Source: Takakia lepidozioides
Taxonomy: Eukaryota; Streptophyta; Takakiopsida; Takakiales; Takakiaceae
Assembly: GCA_030704615.1 (NCBI GenBank)
Contig: CM060734.1
Coordinates: 51,912,042-51,976,041 of the forward strand
Reading direction: 5' to 3'
DNA length: 64,000 bases
Notes under the pieces: model-generated
Databases searched by the model: none
What the model was told of the DNA's origin: nothing
The model's input: the letters and a program-made list of their open reading frames with translations, nothing else
Position numbers and translations under genes: made by a program
Shown here: positions 45,175 to 55,221 of the stretch, piece by piece
Layout: every line of letters begins with the position of its first letter
Position numbering within the stretch: the first letter of the stretch is position 1

Positions 45175-48100
45175 GTGCACGACAAGGTTGACCCTAAGGA
45201 CGCTTCATACCCAGACATACTTCAAGACTGTCTTACTTCTATTCCCCTTAAGCTTAAACCAGAGGACACTACCACACTTCGGGAAGACCTCTCCCCGCAA
45301 GAGCTCGAAGATGCTCTTAAGGCCATGAACAAGAACAAGGGCCTGGGCTTGATGGCATGCCAGTAGAATTCTACAAGACCCTTTGGACTACCATCTCCAA
45401 AGATTTCTCTGATATGGCAAACGCCATCAAGGCCCAACGATTCATGCCGGAATCAATGAACCAGGGGGTTATAGCTTTGCCTTACAAGAAAGGAGATAGG
45501 GCATGTCTTGGCAACTACAGGCTCATTACCTTACTCAATGTAGCCTACAAGATCATTGCTAAAACCCTGGCTCTTCGTATCCAGCCTCTTCTCCCTTCTT
45601 TGATAAGACCAGGGCAAGCGGACTACATCAAGGGTAGGTACATCCTAGATAATGTTCTTCTGGCTCAGGAAGCCAACTCCTACGCTGCCAACACAGGTCA
45701 AGGTTGACCCTTTGGCTCTTAGACTTCGAAAAGGCCTTTGACAGGGTAGACTGGTCTTTCTTGATGGCAGTTCTCAAAAAGACAGGCCTTCCACCCTTCT
45801 TTTGTCAATGGGTTCAGATCCTATTACAAGGGGCCAGTAGCAGGGTCATAGTCAACGGACACCTTACCAAACCCTTTCCTCTTCAAAGGTCGGTAAGGCA
45901 AGGATGCCCGCTGGCTCCATTCCTGTTCCTTTTTGTGGCAGATGCTCTAGGATACATGTTAGACGACAACCCTCTGGTGGAAGGCCTCAAATTAGTGAAC
46001 CCCAGAACCAACCTCGCAAGACACATAAAGGACTCCATGTTCGTCGATGACACCTTTCTCTTGCTTCAGGCAGATCATTCCTCCCTTGCAGCAACAGAAA
46101 ACATCATATCTCGACTTTGCAGCGTTTCTGGGTTTAAGGTCAATTGGTCCAAAACCAAAGCTCTACTTCTAGGGGACACCTCCAAGTCTACAATTGGAAC
46201 TGCCCCCACCCGGGGAGATCACTTGGGCCTAGTTTGGCTCAAACAGGGAGAGCCTACCAAGCTGCTTGGCCACACATTTGGAATCAACCTTACTGAAGAT
46301 CAAAGAATAGGTCCTACAGTTCAGAAACTCAAACGCCATTTATCCTACTGGGGTTCTTGCCACCTCTCCATCACTGGTAGGGATCTGGTAGCCAACCAGA
46401 TCCTCTTGGCGGGAGTCTGGTACTTTGCCTCCACTTGGGGACCAGAGTAAAAAATCATTAAGGAGGTCAAAAGGTTGATCCGGAATTTCATCTGGGGAGC
46501 CAACTTCACGCGAGTGGGAACTTAGCTTCCGTCACACCCCCACCCCCTCAATGGAAGATCGTGGGCTGGCAAAGAGATGGGCAGCTTGGGAATCCAGGGG
46601 GTTTTCTTCTGTCAAGCATCTCTGGGAGAGCACCCCTCATTCCCTTCAACAAGCTCTGGGCTCTACGAGACTCCGCTCTGGAATACAACTCATTATCCAA
46701 TCAATACCGGATTCATGGAAGCTGCTGCTCAAAGATGGCCCTGATCCTCTTAAACCTCACCAGTGGGTGCTAACAAACCCCCCTTCCCTGGAGGTTATCT
46801 ACATTGCGGAGGTCTCACAGGCACTCCAGGCAGATGACCTCTGAGGTCGTCTCTCCTTTAAGGGTAGGGACGCTGTCATTCTCCCAGCTTTCAATGTCTC
46901 CCATGCTAGAATCGGTCATTGGTCCACTCCCGAAAAAACCTTCAACCCGGTTGCTCCCAGAGGAACTCCCATCCTTTCCTGGTTACAAAAAGAAACCTTT
47001 GTCCTATTCGGGCACTCAGGCATCTGTTCGTTGCAACTGGACCCCGCTGAATGGTCTTGGTCCTTCCAGGATGAACAACAGCCTTTCTTCGCATACTCGG
47101 CCAAAAGTGGCTACAGAGCTTTGCTAAGTGCCAGGCCACTTTTCACAAAGTGGAATGACAAATGGAGTCATGAAGGTTTCAGAGAAGAGGACTGGAAAGG
47201 GATTTGGGCTCAAGTATGGGAAAAATCAAAGTCAGCCAAGATTAGTGCCTTTCTTTGGCAAGTTGCGAACAGAGTTCTCAAGGTAGGCCAATATCTGAAT
47301 TTTGAGGAGGCCCTACTCTGTCAATGCCGTTCCACTCAAACCATTGAATCACTGGAGCATTGTCTAATCCACTGCCAAGCTCCCCGCACCATCTGGCCTT
47401 TGGTTCGGACCTTCTACACACCTTGGGAGGTCATGCCATCCACTTCGGTCAACATTCTCCTTAACTACAATCAACAAGGAAAAACCAGGGCTTCTGACTG
47501 TCCAGTCTTTGAATCGCTAAGAGGAATAGTGCTCTGGAATCTGTGGAAATGTCGTTGTGCTTGGGACCTCGATAGGCAGAACAGTAATGCCACGACAATC
47601 CTTACTATGATCTTTTTTTATCTTACAATTGATGCTAAGAAAGCTTGGGCCCTACTGTGTGCAGCAATTGCCAGGAAACCCGAGCGCAAGTTCGCCCTAC
47701 TCTAGACTTTCAGAGCCACTTGGGCCGATGACGGGATCATTTATAGCTGCAATCATGATCTCACCTGTTCATGGGCAGACAACATCCCCTCCTGCTGGCA
47801 GGGGTACATAAATCACTTATTCGGCTTCACCAGAATTTGAGCGCTTGGAAGTCAATTGGAAGCATGTCAGATCCTCCTCCTCTGCTCGTCTTCACTTCCA
47901 CTGATAAGCATCTTGCTCGTAAATCTCTTCTGTCTCTTTGATCCGTTCCGGTCTCCTCCACTTCATCGCTCCCCTCCCCCCCCCCCTCTCTCACCGTTGC
48001 TCCGTTCAGTCCGACTCCCAGCCTCAGATCCTGCAATGGTGTCCACAATCGCCAACAAGTCCGAATCCCTACAAGGGCTCGATCTCCTTAGGGCTCCAAC

Positions 48101-48440
48101 CCTAGTCCCCTCCCATAGCGTAGTGCAGTCTAAGCTCGACTTGGGTTGGCTTATTTTCTTTTGTCTCAAACTGTTGCAAGTACCCTTCGTGAAGTTGATA
48201 ACTCTATATTCTAGGCTAGAATGCCTCTGAAATTGTGTGGTCTAGGACATGCCCAGGTAAATGGCTCTCAGTTATGGTTCTTAGTCATCCGGCACGGTCT
48301 CCGTGCGATCAGCCTCATGGCAGCCTTGTGGCACTCCAAGGGTTTTAATTTTTTTCCCTTCAAATAATTCCAATAAAGTTTCCAGGGCCAGACCCCTGTT
48401 TTATTTAAAAAAAAAAAAAAAAAGAAAAAAGAAAAAAAAA
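45175..48440 (+). mobile_element. L1-like LINE, 5'-truncated, with poly-A tail
   Basis: RT domain in pieces: LSPQELEDALKAMNKNKGLG, EFYKTLWTTI, GVIALPYKKGDRACLGNYR, LLDFEKAFDRVDWSFLM, SVRQGCPLAPFLFLFVADAL and MFVDDTFLLLQAD (the catalytic YADD-type motif reads FVDD). Frames shift at 45360 and 45705, and the 46450-47030 part is broken. The C-terminal zf-RVT domain is intact at 47031-47705 (KISAFLWQVANRVLKVGQYL, then CQCRSTQTIESLEHCLIHC). An AATAAA lies at 48372 and an A-rich tail at 48403-48440. It differs from the short LINE family seen elsewhere in the window. Confidence 0.9.
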
Positions 48441-48449
48441 GAGACAACC

Positions 48450-48560
48450 ACTGTGGTAATGGGCACATACCACGTTGGATGTGGTTGTGAGTTCAAACCA
48501 CGATATGGTGTGTCATGAAAGTGTCCACCTTTCAGCTGGAAGGCGTTAGCCCTTGTGGTG
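48450..48560 (+). mobile_element. SINE-like tRNA-derived sequence
   Basis: GTGGTAATGGGCACATACCA resembles a Pol III A box and TGTGAGTTCAAACCAC a B box, about 33 nt apart. A related copy occurs at 49675. It directly follows the LINE poly-A tail. A second B-box-like sequence (GTTTGAACCCCAGACCT) lies at 48681-48697. 48720-49670 holds no supported gene. Confidence 0.5.
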
Positions 48561-49674
48561 AAGAGACACTGGAGGTGTCTATATATTTTTATTATTATTA
48601 TTTTAAAATTTTAAAATTTTAAGAAAAGAAAAAGTACTGCAGCAAAGATCTGAGGCAGAGGTTAGTGATGAGAGGCTACTGTTTGAACCCCAGACCTCTG
48701 ATCTTTCTCAGATCAGTCCTAAGCAAGGAAAGCAACCCAACGAAGAAAAGAAACCATAGAGGTTGAAAAGGACAAATGTCAAAGTTGAAACTGACTTATG
48801 TTTCCATCCAGTTGATGTTGTCCTTGTTCCCCTCATCAGATGAGCCCCCAACTTTCTTGGGGAGTAAGTAGTGTGAGGTGTTGTAAGTGAAAGCATTAGT
48901 CAAAAACACGGGAGCCAAGGACCCGGCCCTTACCTTGACAATGGGATCAACTGGCATGTGTCGACGACCCTACAAAACACTCAGCCCTAGCCCAAACCCA
49001 AACTGACTCATTTCCGCCAATATAGGGTTTGGCACTACAACTATGAACTAACACTGTAGAGAAGAGAAGGAGGACATAAATACATAAGCCTAGCCCAACA
49101 TGATCTGCAACTTTTTTTTTGTTTTTTTTGACCAAACATGGGACAGAGCCACTGATAAAATTTATTAATAAGGCAAAATTTGGAAGACAAGCAAGGAAAA
49201 ATTAACCTTGCGGGAAGCCATAAGACCAACAGAGGAGGCTCTCCTCATCGACCGGAGTTCAAAGGTAGGTCCTATCGTCCTATCTGAAAACTAAGGAGAA
49301 CAGAGATAGGGTCCGGGGGCACTATGGGGGGGCAACTGATCTATACTATAAATTGTTGTACTTCTCTCAAGTACCATGTTCTACATATTTTTAAATAAAA
49401 AAATTAAGAGGGGGACTACATTATAATGTTAAGAAAATAAAATAAAATAAAGGTGTCAATCAAGTATCATTATCTATGTCAATTTTAAAGTTGGAAAAAA
49501 AAATGGTAAAAATAGGTGCATGAACTATGTTTTTATTATTATTAAAAATTAACAAAATTATATTCCATCCCCATTTCAAATTGCTGTACGCTATTTTTTC
49601 TATCCTAGTTACTTTGAGGCGTCACTTCGACTTACTGCTTTATAGATCCACAACACATACAACCGAGTTCTAGG

Positions 49675-49740
49675 CCGGTGGTAATGGGCACGTACCACCT
49701 TGGAAGTGGTTGTTGGGTCAATCCACTGCTGGAAGAGGTT
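49675..49740 (+). mobile_element. SINE-like tRNA-derived sequence, second copy
   Basis: GGTGGTAATGGGCACGTACC and AAGTGGTTGTTGGGTCAATC match the head at 48450 over about 50 bp, with a weaker B box. Confidence 0.5.
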
Positions 49741-50029
49741 GGGTAGCGAGTGAGCATGCTCACGCGGATGAGCACAAGCGAACATACCGCATATTCCTAA
49801 GATGCCTTTCAAAAATTCTTCAGCGGAATGAAAATTGAGAAACTAAAAAAATTTGCGAAACTATTTTTAACTGCTCACATAGGCCCTCATAGCAACACTT
49901 AAGAAACAAATAACCCCTATAAAGGATAAACATGTTACCCTATAGGCGTGGGATTTCCTCACCTTATCCTCACCCGATACTAGGCCCTTTCCATGATAGA
50001 CTTGAGAACCCATGGATAATTTATGGAGA

Positions 50030-50240
50030 CGAAACTCTCACTCCAGAAACTCCTACTTAATTTTAATTTCCCAGTGCGAAATTAAAACTCTCACTCCCGA
50101 AACTCCTACTTCATTTTATTTTCTCAGTGCGAAAATAAAAACTCTCATCCCGAAACGAAAATTAAAACTCGCACTCCCGAAACTCTTACTTAAGTTTAAT
50201 TTCTCAATGCGAACCCGAAACTCCTATTTTTATTTTTTAT
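50030..50240. repeat. Tandem repeat (~66 bp units)
   Basis: Repeats of CTCACTCCCGAAACTCCTAC followed by TTAATTTCTCAGTGCGAAAT, about three to four diverged units, with a further partial unit near 50290-50330. Confidence 0.8.
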
Positions 50241-50329
50241 TTTTTTATTTACGATATAGGGGAGCCGAGGCCCTTTTAATCAAATTACAAACTTAATTTT
50301 AATTTCTTAGTGCGAAATTAAAACTCTTG

Positions 50330-50965
50330 CTTTTCATTTTTACGTTTTTCATTTATGTCATATTTATTCGGTTTTGCACAAATTAATTAGGTCTTTCTTT
50401 TTTAGGTCTTTCATTTAGGACATTCATTTAGGTCATATTTATTTGGTTTTGCAGAAATTAATCGTCCAAAACAAAAGTCATTCATTTTAGTTCTCTCTTT
50501 TTTGGGTCTTTCATTTTTAGGTTTTTCATTTAGGTCATATTTATTCGGTTTTTGCAGAAATTAATGGTCCAAAGCAAAAGTCATTAGTTTTAGGTCTTGC
50601 ATTTTCGGTCTTTCAGTTTTAGGTTTTCATTTAGGTCATATTTATTGGGTTTTGCACAAATTGATCGTCCAAAACAAAAGTCTTCCATTTTAGGTCTTTC
50701 AGTTTAGGTCTTTCTTTTTTGGGTCTTCCAATTTTAGGTTTTTCATTTAGGTCATCTTTATTCGGTTTTGCAGAAATTAATGGTCCAAAACAAAAGTCAT
50801 TCGTTTTAGGTCTTTCATTTTAGGTCCTTCAATTTTACGTTTCTCATTTACGTCATATTTATTTGGTTTTGCAGAAATTAATCGTCCAAAACAAAAGTTT
50901 TTCATTTTTAGGATTTTTATTTAGGTCAAGTTTATTCGGTTTTGCAGAAATGGCCTTCAGTTCTA
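50330..50965. repeat. AT-rich tandem repeat, seven copies
   Basis: Each unit contains AGGTCATATTTATTCGG then TTTTGCAGAAATTAAT and GTCCAAAACAAAAGTCATT. Copies begin near 50353, 50433, 50533, 50634, 50750, 50850 and 50922, so spacing varies from about 70 to 116 bp through gain and loss of TTTTAGGTCTTTCATT sub-blocks. Non-coding. Confidence 0.88.
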
Positions 50966-51169
50966 TTATATAAGTTCCATTGACTTCCATTATATTCAGC
51001 AGTAGCATTTAGGTTTTGTAATTAGGGTGGAGCCATTACCGACTAGCCGCTTGTTTTTTCCCCTTTCAAATAAACTAAATGGGCTTCATCCCTTTTAATA
51101 AAAAACAAAACAAAACATACAGATTAAGAATTTTTTTCCAGTGAATTTACAGAGCCTACTGCTCAACAC

Positions 51170-51300
51170 ACAGCGCCCACACATTGAGGGTCCAATGGAC
51201 GGATTGTTTGAGGGCACCTGCTGAAGGATTGAACTCTAGGATCTCCCAGGATTTGCTTAGGCAAGGCACAGAATCACTGAGCTACCTGCTCAAGTGCTAC
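51170..51300 (-). mobile_element. SINE-like tRNA-derived sequence
   Basis: On the minus strand GCAGGTAGCTCAGTGATTCT (A box) is followed about 40 nt later by TAGAGTTCAATCCTTC (B box). The body ends in an A-rich AAAAAAATTC. Different from the two SINE heads at 48450 and 49675. Confidence 0.6.
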
Positions 51301-51540
51301 ACACGTTCAGCACTGCTGGAAATAGTTAAAAGGCACTGAGTGGATGGCTAGCGAAGAAGGTTCCAGTACCAGAATAACAAAAGCAAGAGCGAGGCTTTTG
51401 ATAGCAAGGAACTGATACCAACAATAGTCGGGCTCGTGGGTATTCGAGGCTTGGTCTTTCTATCCCGTCTTCTCTTTCCCCCAAGCTCCGTGTTAGGATC
51501 ACAAGAACACAATTTGGAGAGGTTCCGTCGCCTCCGCAAT

Positions 51541-52620
51541 ATGGAGGAGAGTTGGAGCAGGCTCCCATTCGAGTTAGTGATGGTAGTGTTGGCCTTTTTG
51601 CCATATCGAAGTCTTGTCCGCTTTCAGTCGGTTTGCAAGTTGTGGAATTCTCTCCCATCGACTGCTAGTTTCCAACAACTCTGTCAGCACCTCCCTCTTC
51701 ACCAAGACTCCTATCTCTTGTGTTTTGGCGGATGCCCACATGTTTGCATGGTGTATACTCCCACAACTCAACGCTGGCACAAAATCGGCCTCAAACTCCC
51801 GAAGGATTATTTTGTATACAGTGTTAATGGTGCTGCAGATGGAGGCTTATTACTTTGCACATCGGACAAGTGCGATGGTGACTTATCATGGATTGTGTGC
51901 AATCCTCTCTTGAACAGTTCCAGACAATTGCCTGCCCTGCCTCTCGCCAACTTGAGACTGCTGGATGTGGACAGGGTGAACTTGATTGTGGATAGACGCA
52001 GCAACACCTACAAGATCATTGTGATATCAAACCAGTGTCGCACGTACGACGGTCAGTTACGTTGTAGAACGCACATCTATGACTCAATATGCGAGTGTTG
52101 GACTGAGACTGGAAAGATGCCGGCAGGTGAATGGTACTGTGCATCAAGTGTGATACGGGGCCCTACTCTCTTTGCTCTGTTGTATCGACTAAATGACGGC
52201 TACTCTTTGATGGCTTATGACATGGGTGCCGATATGTGGACTCGAGTTGCTATACACATGCCTAACTTAGGTATTGTCAGTCCAAGCCTTGTAGAGCGCG
52301 AGGGACGCCTGTTTCTTGTTGGGGGTCGTGGTCTAGATCGGCTCGTAGTAATATGGGAGTTCAAAGATTCTACCAAGACTGCAGAGTGGGTGGAGATTGC
52401 AAGATGGGAGTTCGCAACAAGGGCCACCCAAATGTACTACGGTTTTCAGGTGGTGAGCCATGACAATCTCATGGTCATTTGGAATTGCATATTCAATCCA
52501 GAAGTTGTGATGTATGACATGAAGCAACAGAGGTGGACATCTGACGTACAGACTGGGACCAAGGAATGCGAGAGTGTGAGGGGTATGGTTAGCGGTCTTA
52601 GTTTAGGTGCAAAAGTCTAG
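51541..52620 (+). CDS. F-box protein with kelch-like C-terminal repeats
   Basis: Probable substrate receptor of an SCF ubiquitin ligase. The 359-residue ORF is chosen to start at ATG 51541 (MEESWSRLPFELVMVVLAFL), placing the F-box at the N-terminus as usual; an in-frame upstream ATG at 51436 would add 35 residues without a domain. F-box residues 6-40 include RLPFELV...LPYRSLVRFQSVCKLWNSL. The rest has spaced motifs of a beta-propeller (HVCMVYTPTTQRWHKIGLKL, HIYDSICECWTETGKMPAGE, LMAYDMGADMWTRVAIHMPN, VVMYDMKQQRWTSD). Intact and intronless. It ends in TAG 73 bp before a LINE insertion target. The substrate is unknown. Confidence 0.88.
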   Translation: MEESWSRLPFELVMVVLAFLPYRSLVRFQSVCKLWNSLPSTASFQQLCQHLPLHQDSYLLCFGGCPHVCMVYTPTTQRWHKIGLKLPKDYFVYSVNGAADGGLLLCTSDKCDGDLSWIVCNPLLNSSRQLPALPLANLRLLDVDRVNLIVDRRSNTYKIIVISNQCRTYDGQLRCRTHIYDSICECWTETGKMPAGEWYCASSVIRGPTLFALLYRLNDGYSLMAYDMGADMWTRVAIHMPNLGIVSPSLVEREGRLFLVGGRGLDRLVVIWEFKDSTKTAEWVEIARWEFATRATQMYYGFQVVSHDNLMVIWNCIFNPEVVMYDMKQQRWTSDVQTGTKECESVRGMVSGLSLGAKV

Positions 52621-52700
52621 ACAAGCTGCTGCATTGAGGTCAACAGGCAAGTGCATGCAGTCGTTGTAGAAGACAAAGTGCATCCGCCTATTGAGGAAAT

Positions 52701-53642
52701 CCATGGTGAGGTTAAGATTGTACTCATAAGACGTTGTTTGCCGTAGCCTTGTGGCCATTGACCCCGCGCCCAGTTTGAGCGGGAACAAAAGGAACAGAAG
52801 CTACCTCTGTCAGGGGCTGACGTTGGTAGTAAGACTTACCTCCATATATAGAATTAATCCGGGTTTTCCAGATATCCTCTAGAAATCCCTTCACACAAGC
52901 ATCAATCTGCTGTGTGTGATTTGCCCAAAATCTAGGCCTCAGGAGGGCCTGGGCTTTTGGCTCAGCCTCGAGACTTTCAAAGTTGGTAAACAGGGGTACA
53001 GGCACAATTCCCTTAATAGATTTGAAGAGAGCGGCTCTTTGGTGAGAGAACCCCGGACAATGTATCAGAAAATGAATACTGTCTTCAGATTGCCCACACA
53101 ACGGGCAATTGCACTCTCCCTTTCCTCTCTGCTTCTGTTTGCTGTTCAAAGGTAGGCTTCCTGCCCCGAGTTTAAATTTCAGTCTAGTGCCGAGAGTGGG
53201 TAGACCCTTGAGGTCATCCAAGATGTCCCCCCCCATGTCACAGACTGGAAACAAGTTCAGGGAAGTTTTCTGCCTAACTTCAATTTCATCAGACAATCTC
53301 ATGGCAACAGACATGGCTGAGGACACTACAGCCTCTAAGTCAGATTTATCCAGCAAGGTCAAGACTTGCGGATCCAGGTCCAGGTCCCTGAGGATCTCTT
53401 CTACTCTCTTCTGCCAGGACTTAGCCTGTTTGATGGGGCGGTCCTGTTTCCAAGATATAGAGTGGATTAATTTAGGATATCTGGTGTTGGGCATATGTTG
53501 CAGCTGACCCCACCATCTGACCTTGAATTCATCTCGTCGGGAGCTTAAGGACGGAATGCCAAACTCACCTAGAACAGCCACATTGGCTGTTTTGGAGCAT
53601 GCTGACATACACTCCTTAAGCACCCCCATGGTGAGGTTAAGA
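52701..53642 (-). mobile_element. LINE insertion with perfect 17 bp TSD
   Basis: A 908 bp insert (52718-53625) on the minus strand is bracketed by CCATGGTGAGGTTAAGA at 52701-52717 and 53626-53642. It contains an intact-looking C-terminal LINE frame: GIPSLSSRRDEFKVRWWGQL, MPNTRYPKLI, WQKRVEEILRDLDL, the CPLCGQSEDSIHFLIHCPGF zinc-finger-like motif, [17 protein letters not shown] and the end KATANNVL. This is the best-preserved copy of the short LINE family and serves as its reference. No stops over about 300 codons suggests a recent insertion. No poly-A tail; the 3' end is TATGAGTACAA. Confidence 0.93.
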
Positions 53643-53859
53643 GATTGTCTGGTACGTGCCTGACACACGATTTGTATTGCATGATGTGGATGATGTGGAG
53701 GAGGAGATGAAGGAATTCTCTCTTTGCCACCATGGTGAGAAGCCATGCCTTTGGGGCTCATCAGCACCCCTGCTGGATCTCTCCGCTCCACATGATCACC
53801 AAGAATTTTCGGATTGTTCATCTCAAAGACTGGATAACCCAGCAATGTGAATGACAGGT

Positions 53860-55220
53860 TTGTTCTCGAATATCATTTCGTAGATATAGGAGATATAGGA
53901 TACTGACACTGACCACAATTCTTCATGGTGCTCCAGTGCAAAACTCCTGAAGCCAAAACTTAGAATCCAAATCACACCCAAATTATAACCCAGGCAGAGT
54001 GTTGCTTTTCTAACTTCCTTCCTTGTATACGTGATACATGGGTCTTATATCTTGTTTGGATTGTTATATGTAGTGGTTTACTGTGGCGAAATTAGTGCCG
54101 ATCATCTTTCCCCTCCGCAAACACTGTCTGACCCCATCCAACTATGTCACAAATAAGTAGATTTTTGGATAGTGGAATTTTGAGTACGTAAAGAGTGTTA
54201 CGGATTCTCACCTACTCTACTCTTAGTGAGGGGGTTATCTGCAGCTGTGGATGATAGCCAAAATGCCAGGCATGCAAAAACTACTTCCGGTGTGAACCAT
54301 GCAGACATGCAAAAGAATCAAAAGTGATGAAATCGCAAATATAAGGAGGGGAAGCAAGCCGGCCATGTGCCAGTCATGGGTTTAGCAGATTTTACCTGTC
54401 AATTCACTTCTCTTTTCGCTATCTGCTTGAGAAGAACTCTTGGGATTGGAGATCACAAATACAAGCACACCCGAGAACTTTTCTCCCATCGGCAACAACT
54501 GCATTGGAGTTCCAGGGAATTCACTCTGGCAGGTTTTCTCAGTGAGGTTGATCTCCATTGCACACATGACTGTCCCATTTCCCCAGTGTAGTACACGAAT
54601 CTACTTACAAAACTACCCAAGACTAACCAAAAATAGGCTTACAAGTGCAATCTTCCATAGGCTAGAATAGAAAATGAAAGAGGCCTACACGCATGTCACA
54701 CAGCAGCTCACATCCCCTCCCAAGACATAATTGCACCACAACCATGGAGTTTTGTTATACACTGGGACCTGGTACCAAAGGTTCACAGGTACAGTATATC
54801 TAGCAGTCCTGCAGTCGTCTTTCGTCCGTCTTTAGTCAAGGACCATCTTGCGCTCCCCTTTGCCACCTTTACACCCACCTAGTAGTTGGAACAATCACAC
54901 AAATGACCATCAATCATTATGCAACAAGAAGCGGCATATTTCAAGATCCAATAGACCCACCAGAACATGCAGAGCAGACAGTGACCAACATTTGAGGGTC
55001 ATTCTTGATACTGGAAATTCTTTCTAGTCTCATTGACCGGGTGTGGTCATCAGCTGCTGTGGTAAGAAAAAAACTCCTCTGCTTGTGAGACTTGTAGGGG
55101 TCGCAGTTGATCAGACTGCAACTCTTTCTTGACCCTCCTATCAGCAGTGAAAGGGATGCCACATCAGAAAGTTTCATTCCTCTCCCCATGTCAAGGACCC
55201 CATAGCCACACTTATCTGGG
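53860..55220. other. Intergenic or intronic; only weak exon-like blocks
   Basis: 54567-54385 on the minus strand encodes CAMEINLTEKTCQSEFPGTP then MGEKFSGVLVFVISN, which looks exon-like but is unrecognised. 55225-54941 (minus) is open just downstream of the maturase stop, with Cys-rich patches (SCSLINCDPYKSHK, VCSACSGGS); it could be a shifted C-terminal extension of that gene. Neither is certain. Confidence 0.3.
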
Positions 55221-55221
55221 A

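Noticed and set aside
50330-50965. CRISPR-like repeat/spacer pattern
   Set aside because: Repeats are long, AT-rich and unevenly spaced with no unique spacers or cas genes, in a eukaryotic nuclear context.
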